In this document: piece by piece, positions 47,901-57,825 of the stretch | Numbering within the stretch: the first letter of the stretch is position 1 | Layout of the letters: every line of letters begins with the position of its first letter | From: Hydractinia symbiolongicarpus | Taxonomy: Eukaryota > Cnidaria > Hydrozoa > Anthoathecata > Hydractiniidae | Direction of reading: 5' to 3' | NCBI RefSeq assembly: GCF_029227915.1 | Contig: NC_079875.1 | Span: forward strand, 21,695,001-21,755,000 | Length of the DNA: 60,000 bases | Translations under genes and position numbers: made by a program | Notes under the pieces: model-generated | What the model was told of the DNA's origin: nothing | The model's database searches: none | Seen by the model: only the letters and a program-made list of their open reading frames with translations

Positions 47901-50900
47901 GGCCACGATAGAATGTTTGAATGTTTGTTATACATAAAGACCACGATTTTATCGTGGTTCGTGTGCACCACGCTCGTTACACGAACACGATGTTAACAAA
48001 CCTTTTCACAGTACTGTAGCTGTGGGTGGACGAAAGGACCAGCTAGACATAGACAGACCTGGTGGTGGAATAATGAGGTTGACCAGTGTATAAAGGAAAA
48101 GAGGAAACTTTGGAAAGAGTGGAAGTCAGGTGGTAGTTAAAATATTTACTTAGAAGCTAAACGTCGTGCTCGTACAGCAGTGTATAAGGCAAAATCAGAA
48201 GCAGAGAGAAGCAGATTTGCAGATGTGTTCAGAAGGGAAGACCAGCGCAATGAGGTATTCAAGATAGCAAAGCAAATCAAGAAGACTAATCAAGATGTTG
48301 TAGTTGAGAAGAGTATACGTAATGATGAAGGTGTTTTGGCTAGCACATAGGAGGAGAAAAGGGTAGCTTGGAAGAATTATTATCAGAGGTTGCTTAACAC
48401 AGAGTTTGATTGGGATGAGGATAATTTGTCTGATGATGATGTTGTAGAAGGACCAGTTATGCAGATCAAGACAGAATGGGTAGTGGAGGCTATTAGGAAA
48501 TTGAAGATTGGCAAGGCTGCAGGAGTATCAGGTATTGTTGCAGAGATGGTAAAAGCATCTGGATATATTGGAGTTGAGCTTATTACAAGTCTTGCTAACC
48601 AGATTATAAAGGATGGTGCTATTCTGAGTGAGTGGCAGTCGAGTGTAATAGTGAATTGTTTCAAGGACAAGTGTGATGCATTAGAAAGAGGTAACTATAG
48701 AGGTTTGAAGTTGGTTGATCAAGTAATGAAAATTATTGAAAGAGTGATTGATAAGTTACTTAGAGAAAGAATTGATATAGATAAGACGCAATTTGGTATT
48801 GTTCCAGGGCGTGGCACTACAGATGCAATATTTTTACTCAGACATCTTCAGGAAAAGTATTTAGGAAAGAGAAAAAATCTTTATTTTACCTTTGTAGATT
48901 TAGAGAAAGCTTTTGATAGTGACACGTAAAGCTATTTCGTGTACTATGAGAAAATTAGGTGTGGATGAGTGGCTAGTTACGATGGTACAGTCTATGTACA
49001 GCAATGCTAGAAGTCGTGTCAAGATTAACGATTCACTTAGTGATGAATTCAGTTTAAAGTTGGTGTACATCAGGGTTCTGTACTTAGTCCTTTGTTGTTT
49101 GTTCTAGTCATAGAAGCGCTATCGATGGAGTTCAGAACAGGTTGTCCATGGGAGTTATTGTATGCAGATGAATTGGTTCTCATAGCAGAGTCGATGGAAC
49201 AATTAGTTGAAAAGTTTGAGAAGTGGAAGAAAGGACTAGAAGAGAAAGGGGTAAGGGTGAACACAGCAAAGTCTAAAGTCATGATTAGTAGCATTGCAGC
49301 CAAGTGTGACCTTGTAGTTGGAAAGTGGCCTTGTGGAGTTTGCAGGAAAGGGGTTGGTAGTAACTCAATTTTTTGTCAGACTTGCAAGCATTGGGTACAT
49401 AAGAAGTGCAGTAGTATTAGTGGAAGGTTAAGAGCTGTAAGAAGTGTTATGTTGTACGGTAGTGAGACATGGGCATTGAAGCAGGAAGATCTTGACTATT
49501 TAGAAAGGAATGATATGAGAATGGTTAGGTGGATGTGAACACCAGTTTAGAGACAGAAAGAGTTCAGATGAGCTAAGAAGCAGGCTAAGTATCCGTAGAA
49601 TTAAAGATGTTATCCAGATAAGAAGATTGAATTGGCTGGGGCACTTGGAAAGAATGGAGGAGGATAATTGGGTAAGAAAGTGTAGAGACTTCATAGTTCC
49701 TGGGGCAACGCCCAGAGGCAGACCGAGAAAGACTTGGCAGGAGGTTATAAGGACAGACTTGATATAGAGGAAGTTGAGTTTAGATCTAACACAGTCTAGA
49801 TCAGATTGGAAGAGGGTCATTAATATACCCCGTCCAACCCATGCTAGCATGGAAAACGGACGTTAAGCCGAGAATGATGATGATGATGATGACGATGACG
49901 ATGACGATGACGATGATGAAACAAAACTCATATCCCACTGGCAATAATTGTCACCAATACCGTTACTCTTTTATTTCAGCAGTTACAGGTAAAAATTATA
50001 AACGTTATTGTTAACACTTATATTATATTTCTTGTCCCAATTTGTCTAAAAACAATTGTATAATCTAAGTCATTTATTTTTTTCAACAAATTGCTTTTTG
50101 CATAGGGCTTAATTTTGGTGAAACCTGTTTCTTCAGATTATAATTCATCTGAAACCACAAGCTTCCCAGCCATAGAACCAGTAGGATAACAAAATAATTT
50201 CACAATGAACTTCAAGATTTGATTTACCTGTAAAATTTTTAAAGCGTAAATTCAATGGTTGAATAAATTTACATTGCATAGCAACATACATTTTAAAAAC
50301 AAACTATAAGCTTCTAAATACTTTCAAATTAATCCTCCTCGTTAAAAACATTTAAGACCTTTTCTCTCAAATAAATTCACACAACAATTTATCCAATAAA
50401 TACAAAAAATCTGAAAAGCTGCAACAACTATACCTTGACTAGTCGATAAAGCCCGCGGAAAAATCCACTGAGGCAGGATAAAATTGAAAAACAAGTGTCT
50501 TATGAATTTTGATGACGTCAGCAACCCATCTGCAAAAAAATTATGTTTTTACCTTGCCTCTATTGTGTAGAGCTTAAAGCGCTGATCAAGAAAATGTATG
50601 AAATCATGTGCTTTTGATGAATGGTTAATGAGATATATAGGTTTAAAAATTTTGCTGACGTTAGCAAAGTCCCTAATAAAGTACAAAAAATTTTCCTTTT
50701 GAAATTTGTCTACTCGTTACCTTCATCTTATAGATTTTAGAACGCTTATCAAGAAAATGTATAGGATCATGTACTTTTGACAAACGGTTATGGAAATATT
50801 GTGGTTTAAAGGTTTTTTGATGACGTCATAAACTCGTGCATTGTGAAACGGATTTGGGGACCCAGATTTGGAAAACTTACCCAAATTGGTCCCAGGTGGT

Positions 50901-53900
50901 CCCTAGTTACCCATGCGGTGAGAATACATTGACGTCACCACCTCGTTTCCTAGTTATTTGGCCTCAAAGTTTTAAGTGCACTGTAATGGCTTCATCAACT
51001 TAATATAGGATATTGTCGCTAAAGTAGTGTCATTGACATCGCACCATAACGTCAGAAAATTTAACATATTAGACATGCATTTTTCGGGAACATCAAAGGA
51101 AAATGAACACATCCACTTGCTTGTTACAGACACAGAACTGGTGTATTATTATATAGACTAGTCGATTAGGCCAGTGGAAAAATCCACTTAGGCAGAAAAA
51201 CGATTGAAAAGTTCTGTCATTTGAATTTTGATGACATCAGCAAATATTTCAGTATATTGAATATGCCTTTTACTAAAAAAAATAATCTGAAAATGCATAA
51301 AAAGAAAGTATATAAGTCATAATTTAACAAAAAAGTTCCTAAAATCTAACACAAAATATCAAATGTCAAATCGCATGAAATCCTCCCAACAAAACTTCAG
51401 ACAAAATATGAAAAACAACGGCGTGCAAGGTGTAAAATCTAGTTAGTAGAAAGTTACAACATTGACAGTCACAACCCAGACAGTTACGACAACAATAATA
51501 ATAATGTCAGAAATAACGCATATCTCAAATATGTATACATCTTATTATGTGATTATGTTGAAAACCTTCAATATTTTAATCTGAAGTGTCGAAAAGAAAG
51601 GCTTGCAACAGCAAGCACAGATCTATGAAATAAGTTCTTTACCCGTTTTTCACGCGATGCATATACTACATTGTTTACTTTGCACCCAGTGAGTCCGGAG
51701 CAATTAAGCTGGTTCTTAGTTAGGTTCTGGCAGTTCCACAAAACGGTAGTAAACTGCATTTGAACCAATATTTGTATTGGAGCCACTGGTGCAGTTAAAG
51801 TGCAATTTATGGTCATTTATACCGTTTTGTTTGTACAGAGTACGTATAGTCGACTTTGAATTGTCTCATGATATCTTAAATTTATTTTAACATCTAATAA
51901 GATAATTTAATAATTGCTTTTAATTAACAAGTTGAAGATTCCTATGTCCTATTGGTTGTGTTTACTTGGAACATAAAATAATGTTGCGAAAAGCAAACTA
52001 CAGTGGAGAAATAACAATTTCACGCTTTCTTTCTTAAGCAAACCTTTATTGGAAATTATTAATGTTGCACAGATTCTGTTTTACCTGTAATAATTTGCGA
52101 CCAAGCTCAATTTTACCCACAAAAAAAAAAACACGAAAAAATAGTAAAATTCAAAGTTTCAGGGAAAATATGAATGCTTTTCAAAACTGTATTTATGGCA
52201 GTGGTTGTTGTAAATATTGAAACAAAAAAAGAAAAATTGACTCCTAAAAACACCCAACCATAACCAGTTTTGTTTCTTGAAAAAAGATATTTTTACAGAA
52301 TATTTCCACACAAGTAAAAAAGAACATATTTTCATTTCTGCGCAAAATGCTTTGGGTGTAACTTCAGCAAATGTGAAAAAATTGCTACACGGGAAAATTA
52401 GTATGCATCTAACATGCTCCAGAAATAACAGAGCGTAGATTAAACTATTTTATTTATTTATTTATCAATTTTCAAGGCACATAATGATACAGAAAATCAT
52501 TATATTGACATTCTGATGACTTTTTAAAGGGCTATGAAAAAGTTGTTGGTTTTTCGACTTTAGTGACTTACATGAAAGTGTATAGGTGGTGAAAAAGTTT
52601 ATAATCACTCAGGACAAAAACAACAACTTAAATATCTTAAATATCACATTGGAAATCCAAATATAACTAAAAAAGACAGAAAAGTTTCTTACATATATTG
52701 GATATCCATGATATATTAGATATAAGTACTTACCTTGTTTTTAACTCAAGATTTCTAATAAAATAAACTCCAAACGCTTTGAACTAGCTAGCTAGCTATA
52801 TCTTTCGAAATTTTGCATAGAAACATATAAGTTTATTGTGCATAAAGCCAGTCTAACAACAACAATGACTTTAAAATATTTTTAGAGGTAGTAATTACCT
52901 TCTTAAAGCTAGTAACATAGCATTTTTTAACAAAAATAGCTCCTTGTGTTGTCTCTGTTCCCTCGTCAAAACAAAATTTTGATTTACTGTTTTGTCATAT
53001 ATTTTACAGACCATAGCTTATTTTACCGCAAAAAAGAATACTGAAGAAAAATTTTTCTTTTTTAGAAAATAAATATAAAAAAGTATCAAGTCATCACAAA
53101 AACATAATTATTTGTAAACAGGTGTGATTCCTGTGTTTTAAATGTATAAATTATGCATACACCAGCATTGCCTACCTAATTTCCCTCACATGCCATGGGT
53201 TTACCTACAGCTGTGGTGAAGACACTTGCTAAACATGCCCGTACTGTGGACCGAAACAAGGATCTTGTGATTATGATGCGAACTCCATAAGGTCAAACGC
53301 CACGTCAAGTTTACGCCACATTAAGTATAGCTTTCAAAAAGAACATAATTATTTTTTAAATATTTGCATAATTAAAATTTACATTTTCTTATAATTTCAT
53401 TCTAGGAAAATTATGCTAATAGAATTAGTGAACCCTAAACTTATCTGGTTATCTTCTAACTAAATAGATCTTTTCCATCTTTATTATTCATCTATATAAT
53501 AATACAAAGACTGTGTGTGTCTGTCCGTCTGTAACACGCAAAGTGGATGTGTTCATGTCATCAAAAACATTTAAACCATAATATTTCTATAACTGTTTGT
53601 CAGAAGTACACGATCTTATACATTTTCTTAATCACCATTTTAAGATCTTTACAATAATGGCTGATGTCAGCAAAATTTTTGAACCTTTACATCTCCTCAA
53701 CTGTTCATCAAAAGCGCATGATCCTATACATTTCTTTATCACCCTTTTCAGCTCTACACAATAAAGGCAACTTTCAAACAAATTTCCGAAAAATGTTTGT
53801 GTATTTACAGGTCCTGGCAGACGTCATCAAAATTCAAGTTATGGTTCTCTTTTCCAATGCACTCATGCCTAAGTGGATTTTTTCATGGGTCTTATTGACT

Positions 53901-56900
53901 ATGCTTTTATGTTTTTCTGACTGACTGCTTTTGTTGGATTTTTAAATGCTTTTACCATGAAAACTGCCATAAAAAGGTATAAAAAGCATATAAAAAACAT
54001 TGTAAAGGCTTTGTCACCAGAAGTGTTGCCTCTTTACTTCACTTCAGAATGGCCCACTCTCAAAAAAATAACACACTTTTTATCTTCTCTTCTGATAATC
54101 AGGGAATTTCATTAAATGTGTGTGATAACAACAAAATGAAGGCACTCAAATCATTACACATGCTAAAATCCAGGTAAATTTTTTTTTACAGACTGTATGG
54201 TAATGCAAAAAGCATTTAACAATTTTAGCTGTAAGTAAAAAAAACAAGTCAAATAGTTTGAGTTTCAACTGCATCATTATCTTGACAAACAGTAAACTCA
54301 TCAGAATAAGAACTTCGTTTCATTTTATACGCTCCTAACTAAATTTAACTTAACAATTTTTTAGTAAATTCTAATTCATATCAGCGTACCATGTTGCAGA
54401 GGCTGCCAAAATCCATGCTAATTGTTCCTTTTCAGATTCACATCCAAAGAGAAATTGACGTTGATCATCTGTTGGAATTCCAATGGTGAAACAAAACTAA
54501 AAGAAACAAGTGAACTTAAATGTACCTACCTGGATTTAAAACATCAGAAAAAACTAATAATCCAATCCTCAAAAAAGTTTGAAAATCTGTATTTTTAAAC
54601 GGTTTTGACTCATTCTGTCCACAACAAAATTCTTAATAAGCCGACTTTGACCTGATTCTGAGAGAAGCTGGTAACGGACACATGAACAGAGGTCATTTAT
54701 AGGACCTCATCTGTACCAGGTAAGTTAAAAATAGTTGAATAATTTTATACCAGGGTTTAGGCATTTTTTCTAAGAAAATACTTTTTGTTGTCCCAAGTAC
54801 GCTTCACAGAAATATATTTTTAAAAAGGAGCATGCGAATAACAGTTAAGTCAATACTGTTGCCAAAAAAACTTGATTTTCTAATCACATTTGCTTCTTAA
54901 AATCATTTTAAATCGTATGGCAGGCCACAAAATTTGGGGGTAATGATCGCTTTGTTACCTTGTCATTATTCTAATTTTTAAATATTGTGAATAATTTAGT
55001 ATTTACTTGTACCAGTCATTTTTTACAGAAATAACAATTCTTTTTTGATCTTTTTTACCTTACAATCAATAAACTAAAACTAATAGTCACTTGTCTGAAG
55101 TGATTCTTCTTCTTTTTGCCAGTCAGGATGCAAGCACATACACAAAACTTTGTAAATATTGGCCACTCATCTATTGTTACCCTAACAACCAAATGGTGTG
55201 AACAAAGATTTGTTTGACCAACCCTGTGAATCCAAAGTACTGAAAGTTGACCTGAACCCAAGGGCAGGTAAAAGTTTGCTGAGGTCTGCACGTTATATTC
55301 TCCTTGACTCTGATAATTTAATTAAAAATTTTCCTTAACACAGGCCTCGTCAGGAAGAAAAATGCTGGCGTGCGAGCTTCGAACGTCATGGTACTTCTTA
55401 AAAATTTTGAGGCGTGCGTTGTTCGCACGGCATAAATTTCAATGGCGTGCGATGGCGTGTGCTCATTTTTGTTCCATTTTTTTTTTGAATAATCATAGAA
55501 CCCGCATACAGCAACACTAATTTTGCCATGTTTTGAAAAGCAGGTAATTTGTTGGGACGAAACTAAAATGTGCGATGCGTTCATTATTCATTATTTTTGA
55601 AAAAAAAAGTATACGACGTAGCAACAGAACGAAGAAAAATTATAAAAGATGCAAGTTACAGTCATAAAACTCTTTCAGTTAATAACTTTTTTGTAAATAT
55701 TTTTTATTTTTATATTTTTCACAAAAAATATATCATTAAACATTAAACTGTTTTTTATAAAAAAATCCCTCACGTTATTATTGTTGCTTCGATCTTAAAA
55801 CATTCCCCTAAACAAAACAATAACAAGCTTTGTGACGTCCTGTTTCTATGGCGATGTTTTAAAACTATACAGATTGTTGTCTGAGTTGTAAAGCAACGTT
55901 TGTTGAAAAATATTCAGAAAGCAAAGTCTGCATGTGGCAATTGATCACCATAACTATAATTAGATATCATGCTGACTCTGTGCTTGCGAAAGAACATGCT
56001 GGAAGTGATTTCTGCGAAAGAACATGCTGGAAGTGATTTCTGCGAAAGAACATGCTGGAAGTGATTTCTGCGAAAGAACATGCTGGAAGTGATTTCTGCG
56101 AAAGAACATGCCGGAAGTGATTTCATACAACGAAAGTAGCGAAAGCATTTAAAGAAGTAAAAGACGGCAAAGTTGAACTTTAAAATTTATTTATTAATTT
56201 CAAAAGAGCAACTAAATTAAAAAAAAAATAAATAGTGAATTAAAATTAATGTCATGTTTTTCTTTAATATAACTCGCGAGTAACATGATATATTTTTTTA
56301 ATATTTACTTGCGAGTAGTTTAATTATTGATTACTCTTATTTATTTTACTCGCACTCGAATTATTTTTCTCACATTTATTTGTACTCGTACTCTCAAAGA
56401 TGTGTAGCTTTACTCGCGATCGGCACTTTATATTGTTCCCGTAGGCCTTCATTTAACAGAACATTATTTAATTTGGTGTGCGATTAGCGCACGCCTGAGG
56501 TATTTAGTGTTTTTTTTGGCGTGCGAAGATCGCACAGGAACATTTAAACATGGCGTGTGTGGGCGTGTGCGCGTGCGATCGCACGCCATTTTTGACAAGG
56601 CCTGTTAACAATATCTTTTGCAGACATGTTATTTTTATAACAGGTGATCCTTTTACAAACTTTTGTTCTGATTTTGGCAACCCTTTTTTTGTTGCTTCTA
56701 ACATCTGAAAGTTTTGCAAAACAAAAGCGTCACTTTGTTGTTGTTGTCAGAGTTCGTTTCAAATGAAGAGCTTTCTTTGTCAATAATTATATGGGCTCCT
56801 TCTGAGAGTTTTTTGCAATTGTAACATTTTTGTTTCGTTATGTAATTTTCTCGATCAGCGGTTGCAGTGGCCTGTTCATTTTATAAGGCATAATTACAAG

Positions 56901-57825
56901 AAGATAGGTATACCATACTACATAGGTTGCAATACACGGTCCATTTTTAAAGCTTCTTGTTATTAGGGAGGGGATAACAAACATTCTGAAACAATCCAAT
57001 TAAGTGAAATATTTTTCCACATTCTTTAATCAAGGTCGGTTACGCCAATGTTTAAAGTTTTCTCAGCATGCTGACCCTTGACATGCATATAGGGTGGCAT
57101 AAAAAGGCTGTGCTTGAATTTACAGCAATTAAAAATAGTATTTTTGGTTACTCTTCTTTATATATAAAATACGACGACGGATTTTTAAACTTTAGTGTCG
57201 TTTTTTCGTTGTGCAAAAAATGATGCATCCAGGAGCTGTTACTTCTTAAACAAAAGGGTGAACAGAGAAAATGGCAGTGAAGATATTATCTTTACACTCT
57301 TTTCCTAGGCATCTAAAACTAGATTTTCAAACATTTTCCATCCTTACAAAACTTATTCACAATTGGGGTGGAATTGCAATCCACAATCATTTTAATATCA
57401 TCTCACAATTCAATTTAAATTTTTTCTTGTCTGGGATAATTAAAAAACAACCTTAAAATGAAACATTTGGAGATATTTCAGAGCATTTTATACATGGCAA
57501 TGAGATTCACATGATTAGGTCGATGCACATTAAAACTTGCTTAATAAAACACATTTAAACTTACCATATCCTTATCTGCTGTTTGAACAACTTCACTCTT
57601 TGCTCCTTCTAGGAATACTACACCCTGAGGTTTTAATGAGTTGTGATTTTCAAAGTAAAAAAACATGTTAAAATACACAACACACCATCTCTTTTGCCAG
57701 CGCACTGCAGCATGGTCAGGCAGAGTGTTCTTTTTGCCACTTTTCTTGTATAAGTACCCATGTTTATGTGCAGCTACTTTGGCCCAAACTGCAAGATGGA
57801 GAATCTGCTGCTCGTTGAACTTCAT
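27778..57825 (-). CDS. RASGRF: Ras guanine-nucleotide releasing factor, RASGRF1/2 orthologue (28 exons)
   Basis: Coding exons on the minus strand, first to last: 57565-57825, 54390-54496, 52899-52961, 52734-52754, 44012-44159, 41928-42068, 41263-41367, 40325-40473, 39694-39773, 38252-38328, 38059-38175, 37627-37734, 37437-37554, 37133-37266, 36591-36791, 34053-34208, 33697-33842, 33036-33114, 32514-32848, 30279-32193, 29802-29914, 29394-29600, 29197-29281, 28868-29065, 28657-28736, 28398-28515, 27964-28032, 27778-27867. Together they give 1806 codons plus stop with matching phases. Domain order PH, coiled coil, IQ, DH, PH, REM, CDC25 is that of RASGRF, which exchanges GDP for GTP on Ras (CDC25) and Rac-type GTPases (DH) downstream of calcium/calmodulin (IQ). 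Mammalian proteins are near 1250 residues; the excess here is mostly exon 20. The exon 16/17 junction is the weakest point. 5' UTR exons are not determined. Confidence 0.9.
30279..32193 (-). other. RASGRF: RASGRF exon 20: giant low-complexity exon, about 638 residues
   Basis: One uninterrupted exon of 1915 bp, very rich in Ser, Thr, Asp and Asn, with basic clusters (RRKKKEKKKKEKDGKHR at about 31030-31085 and GKKKKIKTPIK near 30460). It is mostly predicted to be disordered from composition. Its last residues (FKHWLAKHPK) already belong to the start of the CDC25 module. The acceptor preferred by frame is before 32193, four bases inside a stronger-looking TTTTAG at 32198-32199. It links REM to CDC25, where vertebrate RASGRF also has a variable, phosphorylated linker but of about half this size. 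Confidence 0.85.
32514..32848 (-). other. RASGRF: RASGRF exon 19: Ras-GEF N-terminal (REM) domain
   Basis: 112 residues containing SVDRLIERLSDPRLPGADF and METFLLTYRAFTSGKEV, the conserved core of the REM domain that packs on the CDC25 domain. It ends at the donor GTGAGT. Confidence 0.9.
33036..34208 (-). other. RASGRF: RASGRF exons 16-18: linker between PH2 and REM; one junction uncertain
   Basis: Exon 16 starts at 34208 and carries an acidic stretch; exon 17 ends at 33697; exon 18 is 33036-33114. The best splice signals (GTATGT after 34057 and an acceptor before 33826) do not keep the frame. An in-frame solution uses GTGAGG after 34053 and a weaker acceptor before 33842. An unseen micro-exon or a one-base sequence error are alternatives. 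Outer phases of the three exons agree with their neighbours. Confidence 0.55.
33245..33280. repeat. Near-perfect 17-bp inverted repeat in an intron
   Basis: AGATATATCTCTGCGAA (33245-33261) and its exact complement (33264-33280) are separated by two bases, in the intron between exons 18 and 17. It would form a tight hairpin or cruciform. It may be the centre or an end of an old miniature element. Confidence 0.7.
34209..36590. other. RASGRF intron 15, nothing recognised
   Basis: 2.4 kb, AT-rich. Open frames (for example 36195-36536 on plus) lack coding character or known domains. No repeat from elsewhere in the window was spotted here. Confidence 0.45.
36591..37266 (-). other. RASGRF: RASGRF exons 14-15: second PH domain
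   Basis: Exon 14 (37133-37266) encodes KVRHCFLFSHHLIIASR and exon 15 (36591-36791) the rest, ending with the helix KAIEKAVWTSDISQ, which carries the PH tryptophan. Residues about 499-610. DH followed by PH is the standard pairing in RhoGEFs. Confidence 0.88.
37437..40473 (-). other. RASGRF: RASGRF exons 8-13: DH (RhoGEF) domain
   Basis: Six exons (40325-40473, 39694-39773, 38252-38328, 38059-38175, 37627-37734, 37437-37554) encode an all-helical Dbl-homology domain, about residues 283-480. Visible landmarks are FIATEEDYLQQMNVL (first conserved region), LHQVFMKGMEVRM, the VEQFLHYPIRVIPNYIRNI segment (counterpart of the QRIPRY-like patch) and the final helix with GENLRHTLEIERLI. In the family this domain acts on Rac/Cdc42-type GTPases. 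Confidence 0.85.
42069..44011. other. RASGRF intron 5, AT-rich, nothing recognised
   Basis: No transposon terminus, gene or tandem repeat was recognised. Smaller introns around it are likewise empty. Confidence 0.45.
44603..45505 (+). pseudogene. LINE AP-endonuclease (EEP) domain, frameshifted
   Basis: The reading starts near 44610 with the typical LINE N-terminal context and shows DMCCVQEVRW (glutamate of the active site), GVGIFVAEKW, NFLSVYAPQCG, VIMGGDFNGHVG (Asp/Asn pair) and, in the next frame, EECVSQHRLLVCD (terminal His). The frame changes near 45110. The stop at 45503-45505 comes from the inserted TIR element, as the LINE reading resumes at about 48020. Confidence 0.8.
45496..48016. 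mobile_element. TIR element filled with a ~53-bp satellite
   Basis: The ends are inverted: CAGTACTGTGAAAA (45496) matches the complement at 48016, and about 38 bp agree with few differences (through TTTGTTAACATCGTG). The element interrupts the LINE reading. The same terminus recurs at 59964. Sub-terminal regions are rich in ATCGTGG/CCACGAT words on both strands, and the middle 1.8 kb is a tandem array. No transposase is encoded. If the true ends are CTGTGAAAA, both sides are flanked by TA, which would suggest a TA-targeting element. Confidence 0.75.
45805..47640. repeat. Tandem satellite of ~53-bp units, about 34 copies, with higher-order pattern
   Basis: Each unit has AAAATGCGATCT, an A-run of 5-10, CATTTCTATCG(C/T)CGC, TTTTCG and TTTAAAC/TATAAAC parts. 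Variants recur in order: the CCGCTATTCG variant is at 45991, 46524 and 47057, exactly 533 bp apart (ten units), followed each time by the same neighbours. Another pair (46364 and 46790) is 426 bp apart (eight units). So blocks of units were duplicated after the units diverged. Confidence 0.92.
48017..49545 (+). pseudogene. LINE reverse transcriptase and finger, mutated
   Basis: The reading resumes after the insertion with stops at 48138-48140 and 48348-48350. Then come the RT blocks KIGKAAGVSGI, FGIVPGRGTTDA, TFVDLEKAFD (motif A), and, after a frame change near 48920, LLYADELVLI. The last should be YADDLVLI; the second catalytic Asp is Glu. A cysteine finger CGVC...FCQTC...HWVHKKC follows at about 49330-49420. 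The product would be inactive. Confidence 0.8.
50439..51157 (-). mobile_element. Helitron F (family 1), 719 bp, non-autonomous
   Basis: CTAG at 50439-50442 with the hairpin (GCGGA..TCCAC type, one stem base changed) and a TC 5' end at 51157 (TCTATATAATAATACACC). It shares its body with Helitrons C and D. It sits in RASGRF intron 4. Confidence 0.82.
51158..51650 (-). mobile_element. Helitron G, 3' part, like the end of Helitron B
   Basis: CTAG at 51158-51161 with the hairpin AGTGGA/TCCACT, abutting Helitron F head-to-tail. The next ~480 bp match 20170-20644 of Helitron B in reverse. I could not find the 5' end; similarity is lost after about 51650. Confidence 0.7.
53491..53902 (+). mobile_element. 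Helitron H (family 1), short degenerate copy
   Basis: Starts with TCTATATAATAATAC and a GTGTGTGTCTGTC segment as in the other copies, contains their internal blocks, and ends with a worn hairpin (GTGGATTTTTTCAT) and CTAT in place of CTAG. It lies in RASGRF intron 2. Confidence 0.7.
55341..56604. mobile_element. TIR element flanked by TTAACA, 1264 bp
   Basis: CAGGCCT at 55341-55347 and AGGCCTG at 56598-56604 are the tips of inverted ends that both lead into GGCGTGCGA-type words (TTGACAAGG and CTCGTCAGG variants). TTAACA stands on both sides (55335-55340 and 56605-56610), a likely target duplication. The terminal quarters are full of GCGTGCG/CGCACGC; the middle contains five 28-bp repeats. The CAGG...CCTG tips and GC-rich subterminal words are reminiscent of hAT-type non-autonomous elements, but a 6-bp duplication is shorter than their usual 8. 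Confidence 0.65.
55985..56124. repeat. 28-bp tandem repeat, five copies
   Basis: Units of TGCGAAAGAACATGCTGGAA plus GTGATTTC start at 55985, 56013, 56041, 56069 and 56097. Four are identical and the last has one change (CCGG for CTGG). Two overlapping Met/His-rich open frames here are artefacts of the repeat. Confidence 0.92.

Larger units (their letters stand above)
44290..49919 (+). mobile_element. RTE-like LINE, degenerate, split by a TIR element
   Basis: The LINE reads from a 5' non-coding part (44290-44600, with AGGGCATCCAGCTGT) through an AP-endonuclease, RT and a cysteine-rich finger. It ends in a conserved 3' segment (CCATGCTAGCATGGAAAACG) and a microsatellite of ATG/ACG units (49872-49917). 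Short microsatellite tails are typical of RTE-clade LINEs. A 2.5-kb insertion at 45496-48016 splits it. A second, reversed copy at 58388-59720 shares the 3' end almost base for base. It lies in the RASGRF intron 4, antisense to the gene. Confidence 0.8.
41263..52961 (-). other. RASGRF: RASGRF exons 3-7: coiled coil and IQ motif
   Basis: Exon 3 (52899-52961) and the 21-bp micro-exon 4 (52734-52754) give the start of the coiled coil, continued by exon 5 (44012-44159, ELVEQVQVLKDEKERLRQ). Exon 6 (41928-42068) is Ser/Thr-rich. Exon 7 (41263-41367) has the IQ-type calmodulin-binding motif LQAKVRSWLTSRRW at about residue 248. All phases match (2-2-2-0-0-0). The 8.6-kb intron after exon 4 contains the LINE and two Helitrons. 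Exons 3 and 4 are short and rest on splice signals plus frame, so they are less certain than the rest. Confidence 0.75.
54390..57825 (-). other. RASGRF: RASGRF exons 1-2: N-terminal PH domain
   Basis: Exon 1 (57565-57825) begins at ATG 57823-57825 and encodes GYLYKK...RWQKRWCVVYFNMFFYFE, the first strands of a PH domain; it ends at ATATG|GTAAGT. Exon 2 (54390-54496) adds FTIGIPTDDQRQFLFGCESE and the C-terminal helix with its invariant-type tryptophan (EQLAWILAAS). Residues about 18-122. The intron between them is 3.1 kb and holds the TIR element at 55341-56604. Confidence 0.88.

Noticed and set aside
45496-48016. 8-bp target duplication CAGTACTG suggesting a hAT element
   Set aside because: The same CAGTACTG precedes TGAAAAGG at 59964, so the 8-mer belongs to the element (or to a fixed target) and is not a locus-specific duplication.
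53211-53330. Possible cysteine-rich coding remnant on the plus strand (CPYCGPKQGSC)
   Set aside because: Only about 40 codons, with a stop inside and no splice or repeat context; could be a chance reading in RASGRF intron 2.
55914-56148. Met/His/Phe-rich repeat proteins in two frames
   Set aside because: Both arise from the same 28-bp tandem repeat, which is open in more than one frame because of its length and composition.
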